Numbered from the stretch's first letter, positions 1 to 8,429 are shown. The stretch: 64,000 nt of DNA from Paenibacillus sp. (GCF_035645195.1 NZ_DASQNA010000041.1:1-64000); one strand, 5' to 3'. Numbers and translations: made by a program. Notes: generated from the sequence alone by a model not told the origin.

Positions 1-57
1 TTCAGCCTTGGTCTCTTCAGGATACTGGGTGAACTTTTGCCCTTTCTTTGGCGGCAT
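1..57 (-). CDS. IS3-type transposase OrfA, N-terminal fragment cut by window edge
   Basis: Only the first 19 codons are inside the window. On the minus strand an ATG at 57 opens MPPKKGQKFTQYPEETKAE, which resembles the start of IS3-family OrfA proteins, whose N-terminal helix-turn-helix binds the element's terminal repeats. A strong ribosome site (GGAGGGG, eight bases upstream) supports the start. The family call is from pattern memory of a short stretch, so the subgroup cannot be given and whether the element is intact cannot be known here. Confidence 0.6.
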   Translation of the reverse strand, partial: MPPKKGQKFTQYPEETKAE

Positions 58-130
58 AGAAAAATCCCCTCCGGTCAACAGTGTTTCATCCATGATACCA
101 TGGACTCTTTTTTCACTGTCTACCATGAGG
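1..130 (-). mobile_element. End of an IS3-like insertion sequence
   Basis: The transposase fragment starts at 57 and is preceded (58-130) by a short AT-richer leader. On the minus strand this contains TGGTAGACAGTGAAAAAAG near 127-109, a plausible terminal inverted repeat beginning with TG. The exact outer boundary and the target duplication cannot be fixed because the other end lies outside the window. The bases from about 131 to 436 hold no convincing gene; the short open frames there lack ribosome sites. Confidence 0.45.
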
Positions 131-358
131 GGATAATACCACTTCCCGACCAAGGGAAGCTTGTTTTCTTTTTCTGCTTCGATACCGGACCCCGTGGCGT
201 TCCCGACCGGATATGGGAGGATGTGGGAGGAAAAGGGAGGATCGGCAGGGTAATCGCCGGAGAGCCCGGGTGAGCCTCTCTGAGCGGTCCTCAGGCCGCC
301 TCAGCAAGGGTGAGCGACCTGGCATACTATGGTACCATATGAGGTGTCATAAGTATTG

Positions 359-414
359 TTTATAAATCTGACTCAGGTATTTCACGGAGTTAATCCATAA
401 GTCGGATTTATAAA
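359..414. promoter_or_regulatory. 15-bp inverted repeat ahead of the ectoine operon
   Basis: TTTATAAATCTGACT (359-373) and AGTCGGATTTATAAA (400-414) are complementary at 14 of 15 positions, separated by 26 bases, and end 22 bases before ehuB. A 12-bp perfect palindrome (TATGGTACCATA, 328-339) lies just upstream. The arms contain TATAAA boxes, so this is either an operator around the promoter or a leader hairpin. GTTTAT (358-363) followed by GGTATT (376-381) loosely recalls a sigma-B promoter, but this is weak. No textbook sigma-A promoter was found here. Confidence 0.5.
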
Positions 415-436
415 ATATGAATAAGGAGGGATACAT

Positions 437-1327
437 ATGACAACTCGAAGGCGGAAGTCAGGAATAATCGCGATCGCGGGGGTATTCGTCTTGATCGCAT
501 CCATCGTTTCGGCCTGCGGCCAAACGACCGGGGCGGGAGAGCAATCGGCGCTTGAGCGAGCGAAGGCGGAAGGGAAAATCGTCGTCGGCTTCGCGAACGA
601 AAACCCGTACGCATACGAAACGCCCGACGGCCAGCTGACGGGTGAAGCGGTCGAAGTCGCCCGCGCGATTTTCCAAGAGATGGGGATCGACGAAATGGAA
701 GGAAAGCTCGTCGATTTCGGCTCGTTGATTTCGGGCCTTCAGGCGAAGCAGTTCGACGCCGTCACGGCCGGCATGTTCATCAATCCGGACCGCTGCAAAT
801 CAGTCGCGTTCGCCGATCCGGAATACCGCGTCGGGGAAGCGCTCGGCGTGAAGACGGGCAATCCGAAAAACTTACATAGCTACGAAGACATCGCCGCGGA
901 TCCGAGCGTCAAGGTCGGCGTCATGGTCGGCGCCGTCGAGATCGATTACATGAAAGCGGCCGGCGTCGCGGACGACCAAATCGTCATCCTGAACGATCAG
1001 CCTGCGGTCATCGCCGAGTTCAACGCCGGCCGCGTCGACGCGGTGACGATGACCGGGCCGTCCCTGCAAGCGTTCCTGAATTCCGATCAAGCGCAAGGGA
1101 TCGAACGAGTAGCGGACTTCAAGCAGCCGGTCGTGGACGGGAAAGAGGTATGGGGCTACGGCGCGACCGCGTTCCGCATCGAGGACGAGGATTTCCGCGC
1201 GGCGTTCAACGAAGGGCTGCAGAAGCTGAAGGACAGCGGCAAGCTGTTGGAAATTTTAACCGAGTTCGGCTTTACGGAAACGGAGCTCCCGGGCGACGTG
1301 ACGGCCGAACAGCTGTGCGGAGCGTAA
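437..1327 (+). CDS. ehuB: Ectoine/hydroxyectoine ABC importer, substrate-binding lipoprotein
   Basis: A 296-residue periplasmic-binding-protein type 3 family lipoprotein. It has a positively charged N-terminus, a hydrophobic segment and a lipobox ending IVSAC (Cys27), so it should be anchored outside the membrane. The mature domain carries an amino-acid-binding-protein fold with an early NPYAY segment, where EhuB proteins place part of the aromatic box that binds ectoine. The ATG at 437 has an excellent AAGGAGGG site. It is first in an operon with two permeases, an ATPase and the complete ectABCD set, which makes the ectoine assignment much stronger than the fold alone. Other polar amino acids remain possible ligands if context is ignored. 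Confidence 0.85.
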   Translation: MTTRRRKSGIIAIAGVFVLIASIVSACGQTTGAGEQSALERAKAEGKIVVGFANENPYAYETPDGQLTGEAVEVARAIFQEMGIDEMEGKLVDFGSLISGLQAKQFDAVTAGMFINPDRCKSVAFADPEYRVGEALGVKTGNPKNLHSYEDIAADPSVKVGVMVGAVEIDYMKAAGVADDQIVILNDQPAVIAEFNAGRVDAVTMTGPSLQAFLNSDQAQGIERVADFKQPVVDGKEVWGYGATAFRIEDEDFRAAFNEGLQKLKDSGKLLEILTEFGFTETELPGDVTAEQLCGA

Positions 1328-1337
1328 CGTAGCCGCT

Positions 1338-1991
1338 ATGCTGCCCGCCCCGTTCGACCTGCTGCCGCTGTTCGCGAGCGGAGCGATCGTCACGATCCAA
1401 ATCTTGGTGTCGTCCGCCGTGGTCGCGTTCGTGGTGAGCTTTCTCGCGGGACTCAGCCGCCTGTCCAAAAACCGCGCGCTCCGGTGGTTCACGACCGCCT
1501 ATGTCGAAACGTTCCGCGGTTCGTCTCTGCTCGTGCAAATGTTTTGGTTTTTCTACGCGTTCCCGATTTTGTTCGACGTTCGCAGCATGCCGCCGTTCCT
1601 GGCGGGGATGTTGGCGATCGGGCTCAATTACGGCGCGTACGGCTCGGAAGTGGTCCGCAGCGCGGTCCAGGCGGTGCCCAAAGGGCAGACGGAGGCGTCG
1701 ATCGCCCTTAACTTTACGCCGCTGCAGCGTCTCCGCTTCATTGTACTGCCGCAAGCGTTTCCGATGATGCTTCCGTCGTTCGGCAACCTGCTGATCGAGC
1801 TGCTGAAATCGACTTCGCTCGTCTCGCTGATTACGATCGCGGATATGACGTTCCGGGCGAACGTGCTGAACAACACGCTGTACCGGACGGAAGAAATTTA
1901 TATCGTGCTCCTGCTGCTGTATTTCGCCATCGCATACCCGCTGCTGCGGTTCGTTCGCTGGTACGAGCGCAGAGCGACGGCGGGGAGGTAA
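1338..1991 (+). CDS. ehuC: Ectoine/hydroxyectoine ABC importer, permease EhuC
   Basis: A 217-residue inner-membrane permease of the polar amino-acid family (HisM/GlnP type) with about five hydrophobic segments. The EAA loop that docks the ATPase is visible near residues 110-140 (QTEASIALNFTPLQRLRFIV, followed by LPQAFP). It starts 10 bases after ehuB with no obvious close ribosome site, suggesting translational dependence on ehuB. It should pair with the next permease as a heterodimer served by EhuA. Confidence 0.82.
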   Translation: MLPAPFDLLPLFASGAIVTIQILVSSAVVAFVVSFLAGLSRLSKNRALRWFTTAYVETFRGSSLLVQMFWFFYAFPILFDVRSMPPFLAGMLAIGLNYGAYGSEVVRSAVQAVPKGQTEASIALNFTPLQRLRFIVLPQAFPMMLPSFGNLLIELLKSTSLVSLITIADMTFRANVLNNTLYRTEEIYIVLLLLYFAIAYPLLRFVRWYERRATAGR

Positions 1992-1997
1992 GGAACG

Positions 1998-2657
1998 ATG
2001 TCGCAGAAATGGAGCTGGGAATCCGTCGTCGAAGTGCTGCCGCTGCTGCTCGACGGCGCGCGCATGACGGTGGCGGCGACGTTCGTCGGATTTTTCGTCG
2101 CGATGCTCGTCGGCCTGCTGTTCGCCCTGCTGCGCAGATCGTCGATCCGCATCGTGCGCGCGGTCAGCGGCGCGTTCATCGACTTCATCCGTTGTACGCC
2201 GCTGCTTGTTCAGGCTTTCTTCATTTACAACGTGCTCCCGTCTTGGGGGATCATGCTGGGCAGCTTCGCGGCGGGCATCGTCACGCTCGGGCTGCATTAC
2301 GGGACGTACTTGTCGGAAGTGTACCGCGCCGGCATCGACAACATCCCGCGCGGGCAATGGGAAGCGGCCCGGGCGCTCAATTTTTCGAAATGGAAGACGT
2401 GGCGGAACATCGTGCTGCCGCAAGCCGTTCCGCCGGTCATTCCTGTGTTAGGGAACTACTTCATTACGATGTTTAAGGAAACGCCGATTTTGATCGTCAT
2501 CGCGCTGCCGGAAATGCTGCTTCAGGCGAAAATGTACGGCTCGGCGAATTTCCGATATATCGAAGCGTACACCATGGCCGGCGCGATCTTTTTGTTGATC
2601 AGCTTGCCGGCGTCGTATTTGATTCATCGATTGGATTTGAAATGGAACCGGAGGTGA
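1998..2657 (+). CDS. ehuD: Ectoine/hydroxyectoine ABC importer, permease EhuD
   Basis: A 219-residue second permease of the same family. Visible marks are the family segment FIDFIRCTPLLVQAFF (about residues 58-73) and an EAA loop containing GQWEAARALNFSKWKTW, then LPQAVPPVIP. A GGAGGTAAGG ribosome site precedes the ATG, six bases after ehuC ends. With EhuC it forms the membrane channel of the importer. The order B-C-D-A matches Ehu systems known from Sinorhizobium, where they import ectoine and hydroxyectoine. Confidence 0.82.
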   Translation: MSQKWSWESVVEVLPLLLDGARMTVAATFVGFFVAMLVGLLFALLRRSSIRIVRAVSGAFIDFIRCTPLLVQAFFIYNVLPSWGIMLGSFAAGIVTLGLHYGTYLSEVYRAGIDNIPRGQWEAARALNFSKWKTWRNIVLPQAVPPVIPVLGNYFITMFKETPILIVIALPEMLLQAKMYGSANFRYIEAYTMAGAIFLLISLPASYLIHRLDLKWNRR

Positions 2658-2664
2658 ACGACCC

Positions 2665-3528
2665 GTGATCGCGAACATGGAGAAGCTGCATCCGTCCGCC
2701 GCTTCCGAGACGCAGACGCAAGCGCCGGGGAATGGCGCGGAGCCGATCGTAAAATACCGCGGCGTACACAAAAAGTTCGGCGATCTGCACGTCCTGCGCG
2801 GCATCGATCTCGACATTTACCCGGGGGAGAAAGTAGCGGTCATCGGCCCGAGCGGTTCGGGCAAAACGACGATCGCGCGGCTGCTCATGACCTTGGAGGA
2901 GCCGACGGACGGCACGATCGAGGTCGACGGCGAGCTGCTCTGGCACGAACGGCGCGGCGGCGCGCTCGTTCGGGCGAGCGAAAAGCATCTGCAGCGGGTG
3001 CGCGGGAATATCGGCATGGTGTTCCAGCACTTCAACCTGTTCCCGCATATGACGATTCTTCGCAACTGTACGGAGGCGCCGATCCACGTGCTCGGTCTTC
3101 CGAAAGCGGAGGCGAAGGCGAGAGCGCTTGAAATGCTTGAGAAGGTCGGCCTGCTAGATAAGGCCGACGCGTATCCGTCGCAGCTGTCCGGCGGGCAGAA
3201 GCAGCGAGTCGCCATCGCCCGGGCGCTCGTCATGCGGCCGAAGGTGATGCTGTTCGACGAACCGACGTCGGCGCTCGACCCGGAGCTCGTCGGGGAGGTG
3301 CTGCGCGTCATCGCCGAAATCGCTGCGGAAGGCGACATGGCGATGCTGCTCATCACGCACGAAATGGCGTTCGCTCGCGACGTCGCCGATCGCGTCGTCT
3401 TCTTCGACGAAGGCAACATCGTCGAGCAGGGGCCGCCGGAGCAAATATTCGACCGTCCGGAGAGCGAGCGGCTGCAAACGTTCCTTGCCCGATTCCGGGG
3501 CTTGGAGCGGGAAGAGGGGACGGCATGA
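2665..3528 (+). CDS. ehuA: Ectoine/hydroxyectoine ABC importer, ATPase EhuA
   Basis: A 287-residue ABC ATPase with Walker A GPSGSGKT (61-68), Q-loop at VFQHFN (119-124), signature LSGGQKQR (174-181), Walker B VMLFDEP (194-200) and an H-loop in LLITHEM. The GTG start at 2665 has a perfect GGAGGTGA site; an internal ATG at 2677 is an alternative. Compared with typical 240-260-residue family members it has about 25 extra N-terminal residues. Its last four bases (ATGA, 3525-3528) are also the start of ectA, so import and synthesis genes are translationally coupled. Confidence 0.85.
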   Translation: MIANMEKLHPSAASETQTQAPGNGAEPIVKYRGVHKKFGDLHVLRGIDLDIYPGEKVAVIGPSGSGKTTIARLLMTLEEPTDGTIEVDGELLWHERRGGALVRASEKHLQRVRGNIGMVFQHFNLFPHMTILRNCTEAPIHVLGLPKAEAKARALEMLEKVGLLDKADAYPSQLSGGQKQRVAIARALVMRPKVMLFDEPTSALDPELVGEVLRVIAEIAAEGDMAMLLITHEMAFARDVADRVVFFDEGNIVEQGPPEQIFDRPESERLQTFLARFRGLEREEGTA

Positions 3529-4046
3529 CGAGGCCGGCGGCATCGGCGCGCGCGGATGCGGCGCGTTGGACGCTCCGGCGCATGCGGGCGGAGGACGGCG
3601 CGGCTGCCTGGAACATCGTGCGCGAGTCGGGCTCGCTCGACCCGAATTCCGCTTACTGCTATATGCTGCTCGGCGAATATTTCGGCTCCGCCTGCGCTTT
3701 GGCGGAGGAGAACGGGAAGCCGATCGGCTTCGTAACGGGGTTTCGCCCGCCGGAGCGGCCGGATACGTGGTTCGTTTGGCAAATCGGGGTCGCCGCGGAG
3801 GCGCGGGGGCGCGGTCTCGGCCGCGAGCTGCTCGAGCATGTGCTCTCGCGCCCCGAACATCAAGACATCCGTTACGTCGAGGCGACGATCTCGCCGTCTA
3901 ACGCGGCGTCGCTCGCGCTGTTTCGAGCGTTCGCGCGCGACCGCCGCGCGGAGATGCGGCGGCTGCCGGGATTTCGGCAGGAATGGTTTCCGAATGCATC
4001 GCACGAGGAGGAGCCGCTGTATCGCATCGGCCCCTTACTACCTTAA
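3525..4046 (+). CDS. ectA: L-2,4-diaminobutyrate N-gamma-acetyltransferase
   Basis: A 173-residue GNAT-family acetyltransferase that acetylates diaminobutyrate with acetyl-CoA, the second step of ectoine synthesis. The acetyl-CoA loop is visible as VAAEARGRGLGRELLEHVL (about residues 88-106), followed by the EATISPSNAAS segment typical of EctA. The start overlaps the ehuA stop by four bases. The gene sits directly before ectB, giving the usual ectABC order. No dedicated aspartokinase (ask_ect) is present, so aspartate semialdehyde must come from general metabolism. Confidence 0.9.
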   Translation: MTRPAASARADAARWTLRRMRAEDGAAAWNIVRESGSLDPNSAYCYMLLGEYFGSACALAEENGKPIGFVTGFRPPERPDTWFVWQIGVAAEARGRGLGRELLEHVLSRPEHQDIRYVEATISPSNAASLALFRAFARDRRAEMRRLPGFRQEWFPNASHEEEPLYRIGPLLP

Positions 4047-4067
4047 ACCTTGGGAGGAGATCCAACC

Positions 4068-5378
4068 ATGGCCATGGAACTGTTGGCGCAAACGGAATCG
4101 GAGCTTACGACGTTCGAAAGACGCGAATCGGAAGTGCGCAGCTACTGCCGCGGCTTTCCGACGCTGTTCACGAAAGCGAGCGGGTATACGCTGCAAAACG
4201 CCGAAGGAAAGACATATCTCGACTTTTTCGCAGGGGCCGGAGCGCTGAATTACGGTCATAATCATCCGGCGCTGAAAAAGCGGTTGATCCAATACATTCA
4301 AGAAGACGGCATCGCGCATAGCTTGGACATGGCGACGGCCGCGAAAAAGGAACTGCTCGAAGCGTTCGAAGACGTGATTTTGAAGCCACGGCGCATGGAC
4401 TACAAAGTCATGTTCCCGGGACCGACGGGGACGAATGCGGTGGAAGCGGCGCTGAAGCTGGCGCGGAAGGTGACGGGACGTCAAACGGTCGTCAGCTTTA
4501 CGAACGGCTTCCACGGCATGACGCTGGGCGCGCTGAGCGTTACGGGCAACGGCTTCAAACGCGGCGGCGCCGGGGTGCCGCTCACGCATGCGGTGTCGAT
4601 GCCGTTCGACGGCTATTTCGGCCAGGACGTCAATACGCTCGATTATCTCGACCGTTACCTTGCGGACGGAGGCAGCGGCATGGAGCTACCCGCGGCGGTG
4701 ATCGTGGAGACGGTGCAGGGCGAGGGCGGACTCAACGCGGCGTCCGACGAATGGCTGCGCGGTCTCGAGGCGATTTGCCGCGGGTACGGCATACTGCTCA
4801 TCGTCGACGACATTCAAGTCGGCTGCGGCCGCACCGGCGCATTCTTCAGCTTCGAGTCCGCCGGCATTCGCCCGGACATCGTGACGCTGTCGAAATCGAT
4901 CGGCGGCTACGGTCTGCCGCTCGCGCTCACGCTCATGAAGCCCGAGCTCGACTGCTGGTCGCCGGGGGAGCATAACGGTACGTTCCGCGGCAACAATTTG
5001 GCGTTCGTCACGGCCGCCGCCGCGCTGCGCCAGTTTTGGAGCGACGGCGCGTTCGAGAAGGCGACGGCGCGCAAGAGCGAACGGATCCGTTCGTTCCTCG
5101 CCGGGTTGATCGACCGTTATCCGCAGCTTGGCGGCAAGCTGCGCGGCCGGGGCATGATCCAAGGCATCGCCTGCGAGGAAGCGGAGCTCGCCTCCGACAT
5201 TTGCAAGGAAGCGTTCGCGCGCGGCGTCATCATGGAGACGTCCGGACCGAGCGATGAAGTGTTTAAGCTGCTGCCGCCGCTCATTATGGATGACGACGGG
5301 TTCCGCGAAGGCTTCTCGCGCATCGAAGAAGCGGTAGCGGCGGCCGTACGAAAACGGAAAGGGGCTGTGAAATCGTGA
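4068..5378 (+). CDS. ectB: Diaminobutyrate--2-oxoglutarate transaminase
   Basis: A 436-residue class III PLP-dependent aminotransferase that converts aspartate semialdehyde plus glutamate to L-2,4-diaminobutyrate. Class III marks are the [16 protein letters not shown] cofactor loop, [11 protein letters not shown], the [15 protein letters not shown] segment with the PLP aspartate, and the Schiff-base lysine in [11 protein letters not shown]. The ATG at 4068 has a GGGAGGAG site eight bases upstream and was preferred to an upstream TTG at 4050. Its length agrees with the EctB family. It overlaps ectC by four bases. Confidence 0.93.
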   Translation: MAMELLAQTESELTTFERRESEVRSYCRGFPTLFTKASGYTLQNAEGKTYLDFFAGAGALNYGHNHPALKKRLIQYIQEDGIAHSLDMATAAKKELLEAFEDVILKPRRMDYKVMFPGPTGTNAVEAALKLARKVTGRQTVVSFTNGFHGMTLGALSVTGNGFKRGGAGVPLTHAVSMPFDGYFGQDVNTLDYLDRYLADGGSGMELPAAVIVETVQGEGGLNAASDEWLRGLEAICRGYGILLIVDDIQVGCGRTGAFFSFESAGIRPDIVTLSKSIGGYGLPLALTLMKPELDCWSPGEHNGTFRGNNLAFVTAAAALRQFWSDGAFEKATARKSERIRSFLAGLIDRYPQLGGKLRGRGMIQGIACEEAELASDICKEAFARGVIMETSGPSDEVFKLLPPLIMDDDGFREGFSRIEEAVAAAVRKRKGAVKS

Positions 5379-5761
5379 TCGTTCGCAACTTGAAGGACAT
5401 CCGCGGCACCGACCGCGACGTGAAGGCGGAGACGTGGGAGAGCCGCCGCCTCATCCTGAACGACGACGGCGTCGGATTCTCCCTGCACGATACGGTGCTG
5501 TACGCCGGGACGTCGACCGACATGTGGTATAAGCATCATATCGAAGCGGTGTACTGCATTGAAGGCGAAGCGACGCTGACGGACAAAGAAACCGGGCGGA
5601 CGTACGAGATCGTACCGGGTACGATGTATCTGCTCGACAAACACGATCGGCATCGGTTGGACGTTAAGCGGGATTTGCGCGTCGTTTGCGTGTTCAATCC
5701 GCCGTGCACGGGCCGCGAGACGCATGATGAGGACGGCGCGTACCCGCTGCTCACCACGTAA
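5375..5761 (+). CDS. ectC: L-ectoine synthase
   Basis: A 128-residue cupin enzyme that cyclises N-gamma-acetyl-diaminobutyrate to ectoine. The opening ([19 protein letters not shown]), the [16 protein letters not shown] metal-binding segment and the late [10 protein letters not shown] stretch are characteristic of EctC. It starts on a GTG within the ectB stop (GTGA, 5375-5378), another four-base coupling. Length is standard for the family. Confidence 0.94.
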   Translation: MIVRNLKDIRGTDRDVKAETWESRRLILNDDGVGFSLHDTVLYAGTSTDMWYKHHIEAVYCIEGEATLTDKETGRTYEIVPGTMYLLDKHDRHRLDVKRDLRVVCVFNPPCTGRETHDEDGAYPLLTT

Positions 5762-5797
5762 GTCACATAATTTGCTACGGAAAGGGGAAAATGGACA

Positions 5798-6679
5798 ATG
5801 AAGACGAACGAAACCGTGCTTGATTTGTACCCGTCCCGCGTAGAGGCGCAGCCGCGCATTTTGGAGCGGAAAGACCCGGTCGTATATCCGAACGACTTCG
5901 AAGGCCCGCTCGGGAAGGACGACTTGGCCGCTTACGAGCGGGACGGCTACTTGTTCGCGGAGCAGTTTTTCACGCCGGAGGAGACAGAGGCGCTGCAAGC
6001 GGAGCTGCGACGGCTGTTGGAGGGGAGCCGCGGGGAACGCCGTCCGGAAGTGATTCTCGAGCCGGACGGCGACGAAGTGCGTTCGATCTTCGCCGTCCAC
6101 CGGGACAACGCCGTATTCAAGGCGCTGTCCGAGCATCCGAAGCTCGTGAACGCCGCGAGGCAGATTCTCGGCAGCGACGTGTACGTGCATCAGTCGCGCA
6201 TCAATTTCAAGCCGGGGTTCAAAGGGAAGGAATTCCAGTGGCATTCGGACTTCGAAACATGGCATACGGAGGACGGCATGCCGCGCATGCGGGCGCTGTC
6301 GTGCTCGATCGCGCTCAGCGACAACTATCCGTTCAACGGACCGCTGATGGTCATCCCGGGCTCGCACCGCCATTTCGTCGCCTGCGTCGGCGAGACGCCG
6401 GAAAACAATTACGAAAATTCGCTCCGGCGTCAGGAGATCGGCGTGCCGGACGAGGAAAGCCTGACCTGGCTCGTGAACCAAAGCCGCATCGAACAGCCTG
6501 CGGGGAAGGCGGGCTCGGTCGTCTTCTTCGACTGCAACATCATGCACGGCTCGAACAGCAACATTACCCCGTACCCGCGAAGCAATGCGTTCTTCGTATT
6601 CAACAGCGTCGAGAACAAGCTGACGACGCCGTTCGCGGCAAGCAAGCCGCGGCCCGACTATATCGCGACAAGGGATTGA
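5798..6679 (+). CDS. ectD: Ectoine 5-hydroxylase
   Basis: A 293-residue Fe(II)- and 2-oxoglutarate-dependent dioxygenase that hydroxylates ectoine to 5-hydroxyectoine. The EctD signature is present (QWHSDFETWHTEDGMPRMRA), supplying iron ligands His149 and Asp151; the third ligand is His250 in MHGSNSN, and Arg261 is placed to bind 2-oxoglutarate. The ribosome site GAAAGGGG lies before the ATG, 36 bases after ectC. Its presence shows that the strain can probably make both solutes, matching the Ehu importer's dual specificity. Confidence 0.94.
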   Translation: MKTNETVLDLYPSRVEAQPRILERKDPVVYPNDFEGPLGKDDLAAYERDGYLFAEQFFTPEETEALQAELRRLLEGSRGERRPEVILEPDGDEVRSIFAVHRDNAVFKALSEHPKLVNAARQILGSDVYVHQSRINFKPGFKGKEFQWHSDFETWHTEDGMPRMRALSCSIALSDNYPFNGPLMVIPGSHRHFVACVGETPENNYENSLRRQEIGVPDEESLTWLVNQSRIEQPAGKAGSVVFFDCNIMHGSNSNITPYPRSNAFFVFNSVENKLTTPFAASKPRPDYIATRD

Positions 6680-7210
6680 GTGCATTTCATGTGGTGGGCA
6701 GTGACGTTTGCCGGAATCATCGTCGCCATTAACGTTGTATACGTGTCGATGTTTACGCTGCGCATGATCTTAACGATCAAAGGACAGAAGGCCTTGGCCT
6801 CTGTCCTTTCTGTATTCGAAGTATTCATCTACCTGATGGGGCTTACGATCGTGCTGGACAGCTTGAACAATCCTTGGAACGTCGCGGCGTATTGTCTCGG
6901 TTACGGCCTCGGCGTGTATTTCGGCGGCCGCATCGAGGAGCGTCTTGCGCTCGGCTACTCCCAATTGCAGGTGATCGTCGATTCGCTCGAAACGGAGCTG
7001 CCCGTCCGGCTGCGAGCCCTCGGCTACGGCGTCACGTCATGGACTGCCGACGGCAAGGACGGCAAGCGTCTCATGATGCAGGTGCTCGTCAAACGCAGCA
7101 ACGAGAGCCGGTTGATGGCGCAGCTGCAGGAGCTCTCTCCCAAAGCGTTCATCGTCTCGTATGAACCGAAGTTTTTCAAAGGGGGCTTCTGGGTCCGCCG
7201 CATCCAATAA
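6680..7210 (+). CDS. UPF0316 family membrane protein (YebE-like)
   Basis: A 176-residue protein with about three N-terminal membrane segments (residues 5-85) and a C-terminal soluble DUF2179 domain ending in a typical SPKAFIVSYEPKFFKGGFW stretch. The family is conserved in Bacillota and its function is unknown. The GTG at 6680 follows the ectD stop directly and has AAGGG five bases upstream; an ATG at 6689 is possible but badly spaced. It could be the last gene of the ectoine operon, although a strong hairpin lies inside its 5' part (6779-6809). It converges on moaB with only two bases between the stops. Confidence 0.8.
   Translation: MHFMWWAVTFAGIIVAINVVYVSMFTLRMILTIKGQKALASVLSVFEVFIYLMGLTIVLDSLNNPWNVAAYCLGYGLGVYFGGRIEERLALGYSQLQVIVDSLETELPVRLRALGYGVTSWTADGKDGKRLMMQVLVKRSNESRLMAQLQELSPKAFIVSYEPKFFKGGFWVRRIQ
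6779..6809. other. Strong hairpin inside the yebE-like coding sequence
   Basis: AAAGGACAGAAGGCC and GGCCTCTGTCCTTT face each other across a two-base loop. Thirteen or more base pairs form with one bulged base. It lies about 100 bases into the gene and is followed by a short pyrimidine stretch (CTTTCTG) rather than a clean U-run. It may act as a partial attenuator or RNA stabiliser at the end of the ectoine operon. Confidence 0.55.
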
Positions 7211-7212
7211 GC

Positions 7213-7746
7213 TTAAGATTTCTTATATATCTCCCGCATCACATGGCGAAGCTCGGGCACGATGATTCGCGTCATCGCGAGCTTGACCGCCCCGCTGGAC
7301 CCCGGCGTCGAGAAGACGGCCGTCGTGCCGACGACGCCGGCGACGGCGCGGCTTAAGATCGCCGCAGGTCCGATATCCTCCGCAAAGCTTAAATACCGGA
7401 AAATTTCCCCGAAGCCCGGCATCTCCTTATCCAACGAATCCCGCACCGCCTCGTAGGTCGTATCCCGAGGAGCGATGCCCGTTCCGCCGTTGAACAAAAT
7501 CGCTTCTACGTTCGAATCCTGCGCGGCTTCCCGAATCATCTCGCGAATTTGATCGTACTCGTCTTTCACGATTTCGTACCGAACGATTTGGTATCCGCCT
7601 TGCTCCAGCAGCTCGCGCATCAAGGCGCCGCTTTTGTCGGTGTCCGGCGTCCGCGTGTCGGACACGGTGACGACCATACACCGCACGGAGGAAGGGGCTT
7701 CTTGGCGGTGCTGTTCTACGGAAGGCAGTTCGGAAGGCGTAGACAT
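7213..7746 (-). CDS. moaB: Molybdenum cofactor biosynthesis protein MoaB
   Basis: A 177-residue MogA/MoaB-family protein that adenylylates molybdopterin in cofactor synthesis. The domain begins at VRCMVVTVSDTRT (about residue 21) and includes the conserved NGGTGIAPRDTTYEAV substrate segment and the late TPGSSGAVKLAM loop. The first 20 residues are a variable extension. No other molybdenum cofactor genes are nearby. It is transcribed alone, divergently from the HD gene. Confidence 0.88.
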   Translation of the reverse strand: MSTPSELPSVEQHRQEAPSSVRCMVVTVSDTRTPDTDKSGALMRELLEQGGYQIVRYEIVKDEYDQIREMIREAAQDSNVEAILFNGGTGIAPRDTTYEAVRDSLDKEMPGFGEIFRYLSFAEDIGPAAILSRAVAGVVGTTAVFSTPGSSGAVKLAMTRIIVPELRHVMREIYKKS

Positions 7747-7823
7747 AGGGCATGCTCCTTTGCTTCAATAGAAGATTTAGATAATATTAGGATTAGCTTC
7801 AATATATCAAAACGCGGGGCGGG

Positions 7824-8429
7824 ATGGAAATGCTTACGATGGAAGAGGCGGAGGCGCTGGGGATCGCGCTGCTGGACAAATACGGCCTCAAACCGGACCA
7901 TGCGAAGCATGTCGAGCGGCTCGCGATGCGGTTGTTCGACGGCGCGCGGGAGTGCGGATGGGTAAGCGAATCGAGCCGTTCGCTGCTCGCCTTCGCGGCG
8001 TTCGCGCACGATATCGGCCATTATATCGACGAGGAGGAGCATCATGCGCACGGCGCGTATTTGCTGATGCACGACGCGGCGTTGAAAGCGCTGGACGATC
8101 GAACGCGCGAGGCGGCCGCTTGGCTCGTTCGCAATCATCGCAAGCGGAAGTTGCTCGACGAACACCGGTTTCGGGGGAAGGAACGGGAGGCGACGGGGCG
8201 TCTCGCGGTGCTGCTGCGGTTGGCCGACGCGCTCGATTACGAGCATCGGCAGGAGGCGGCCGTACGGATTGCCGCCGCGGGCGCGGACGGCTGTTTCGAG
8301 GTCCATGTAGAAGGTTATGATCTTCGGAAATACGAACGGAAGATGGGGAAGAAGCTGGCGTTCGCCCCCGAATTCGGGTTCGAACGCATACGCGTCGTCG
8401 ACGGCTCGGGCGCGGCCGCCGAGTATTGA
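7824..8429 (+). CDS. HD-domain phosphohydrolase (Ppx/GppA C-terminal-like)
   Basis: A 201-residue protein resembling the HD domain found at the C-terminus of exopolyphosphatases. The metal-binding pattern is visible: His in AKHVERLA, the HD pair in FAHDIGHYID (about residues 71-80), histidines in EEHHAHGAYLL, and Asp in LLRLADALDY. The substrate is not predictable; nucleotides or polyphosphate-like compounds are guesses. The start is ATG 7824 (GGGGCGGG adjacent) or ATG 7830. Confidence 0.65.
   Translation: MEMLTMEEAEALGIALLDKYGLKPDHAKHVERLAMRLFDGARECGWVSESSRSLLAFAAFAHDIGHYIDEEEHHAHGAYLLMHDAALKALDDRTREAAAWLVRNHRKRKLLDEHRFRGKEREATGRLAVLLRLADALDYEHRQEAAVRIAAAGADGCFEVHVEGYDLRKYERKMGKKLAFAPEFGFERIRVVDGSGAAAEY

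Noticed and set aside
356-381. Sigma-B promoter upstream of ehuB
   Set aside because: GTTTAT and GGTATT with 12-base spacing fit the consensus only loosely, so it is mentioned but not listed as a promoter.
437-6679. Ectoine catabolism operon
   Set aside because: No eutABCDE-type genes, asnC/enuR regulator or hydrolase is present; the ect genes are biosynthetic.
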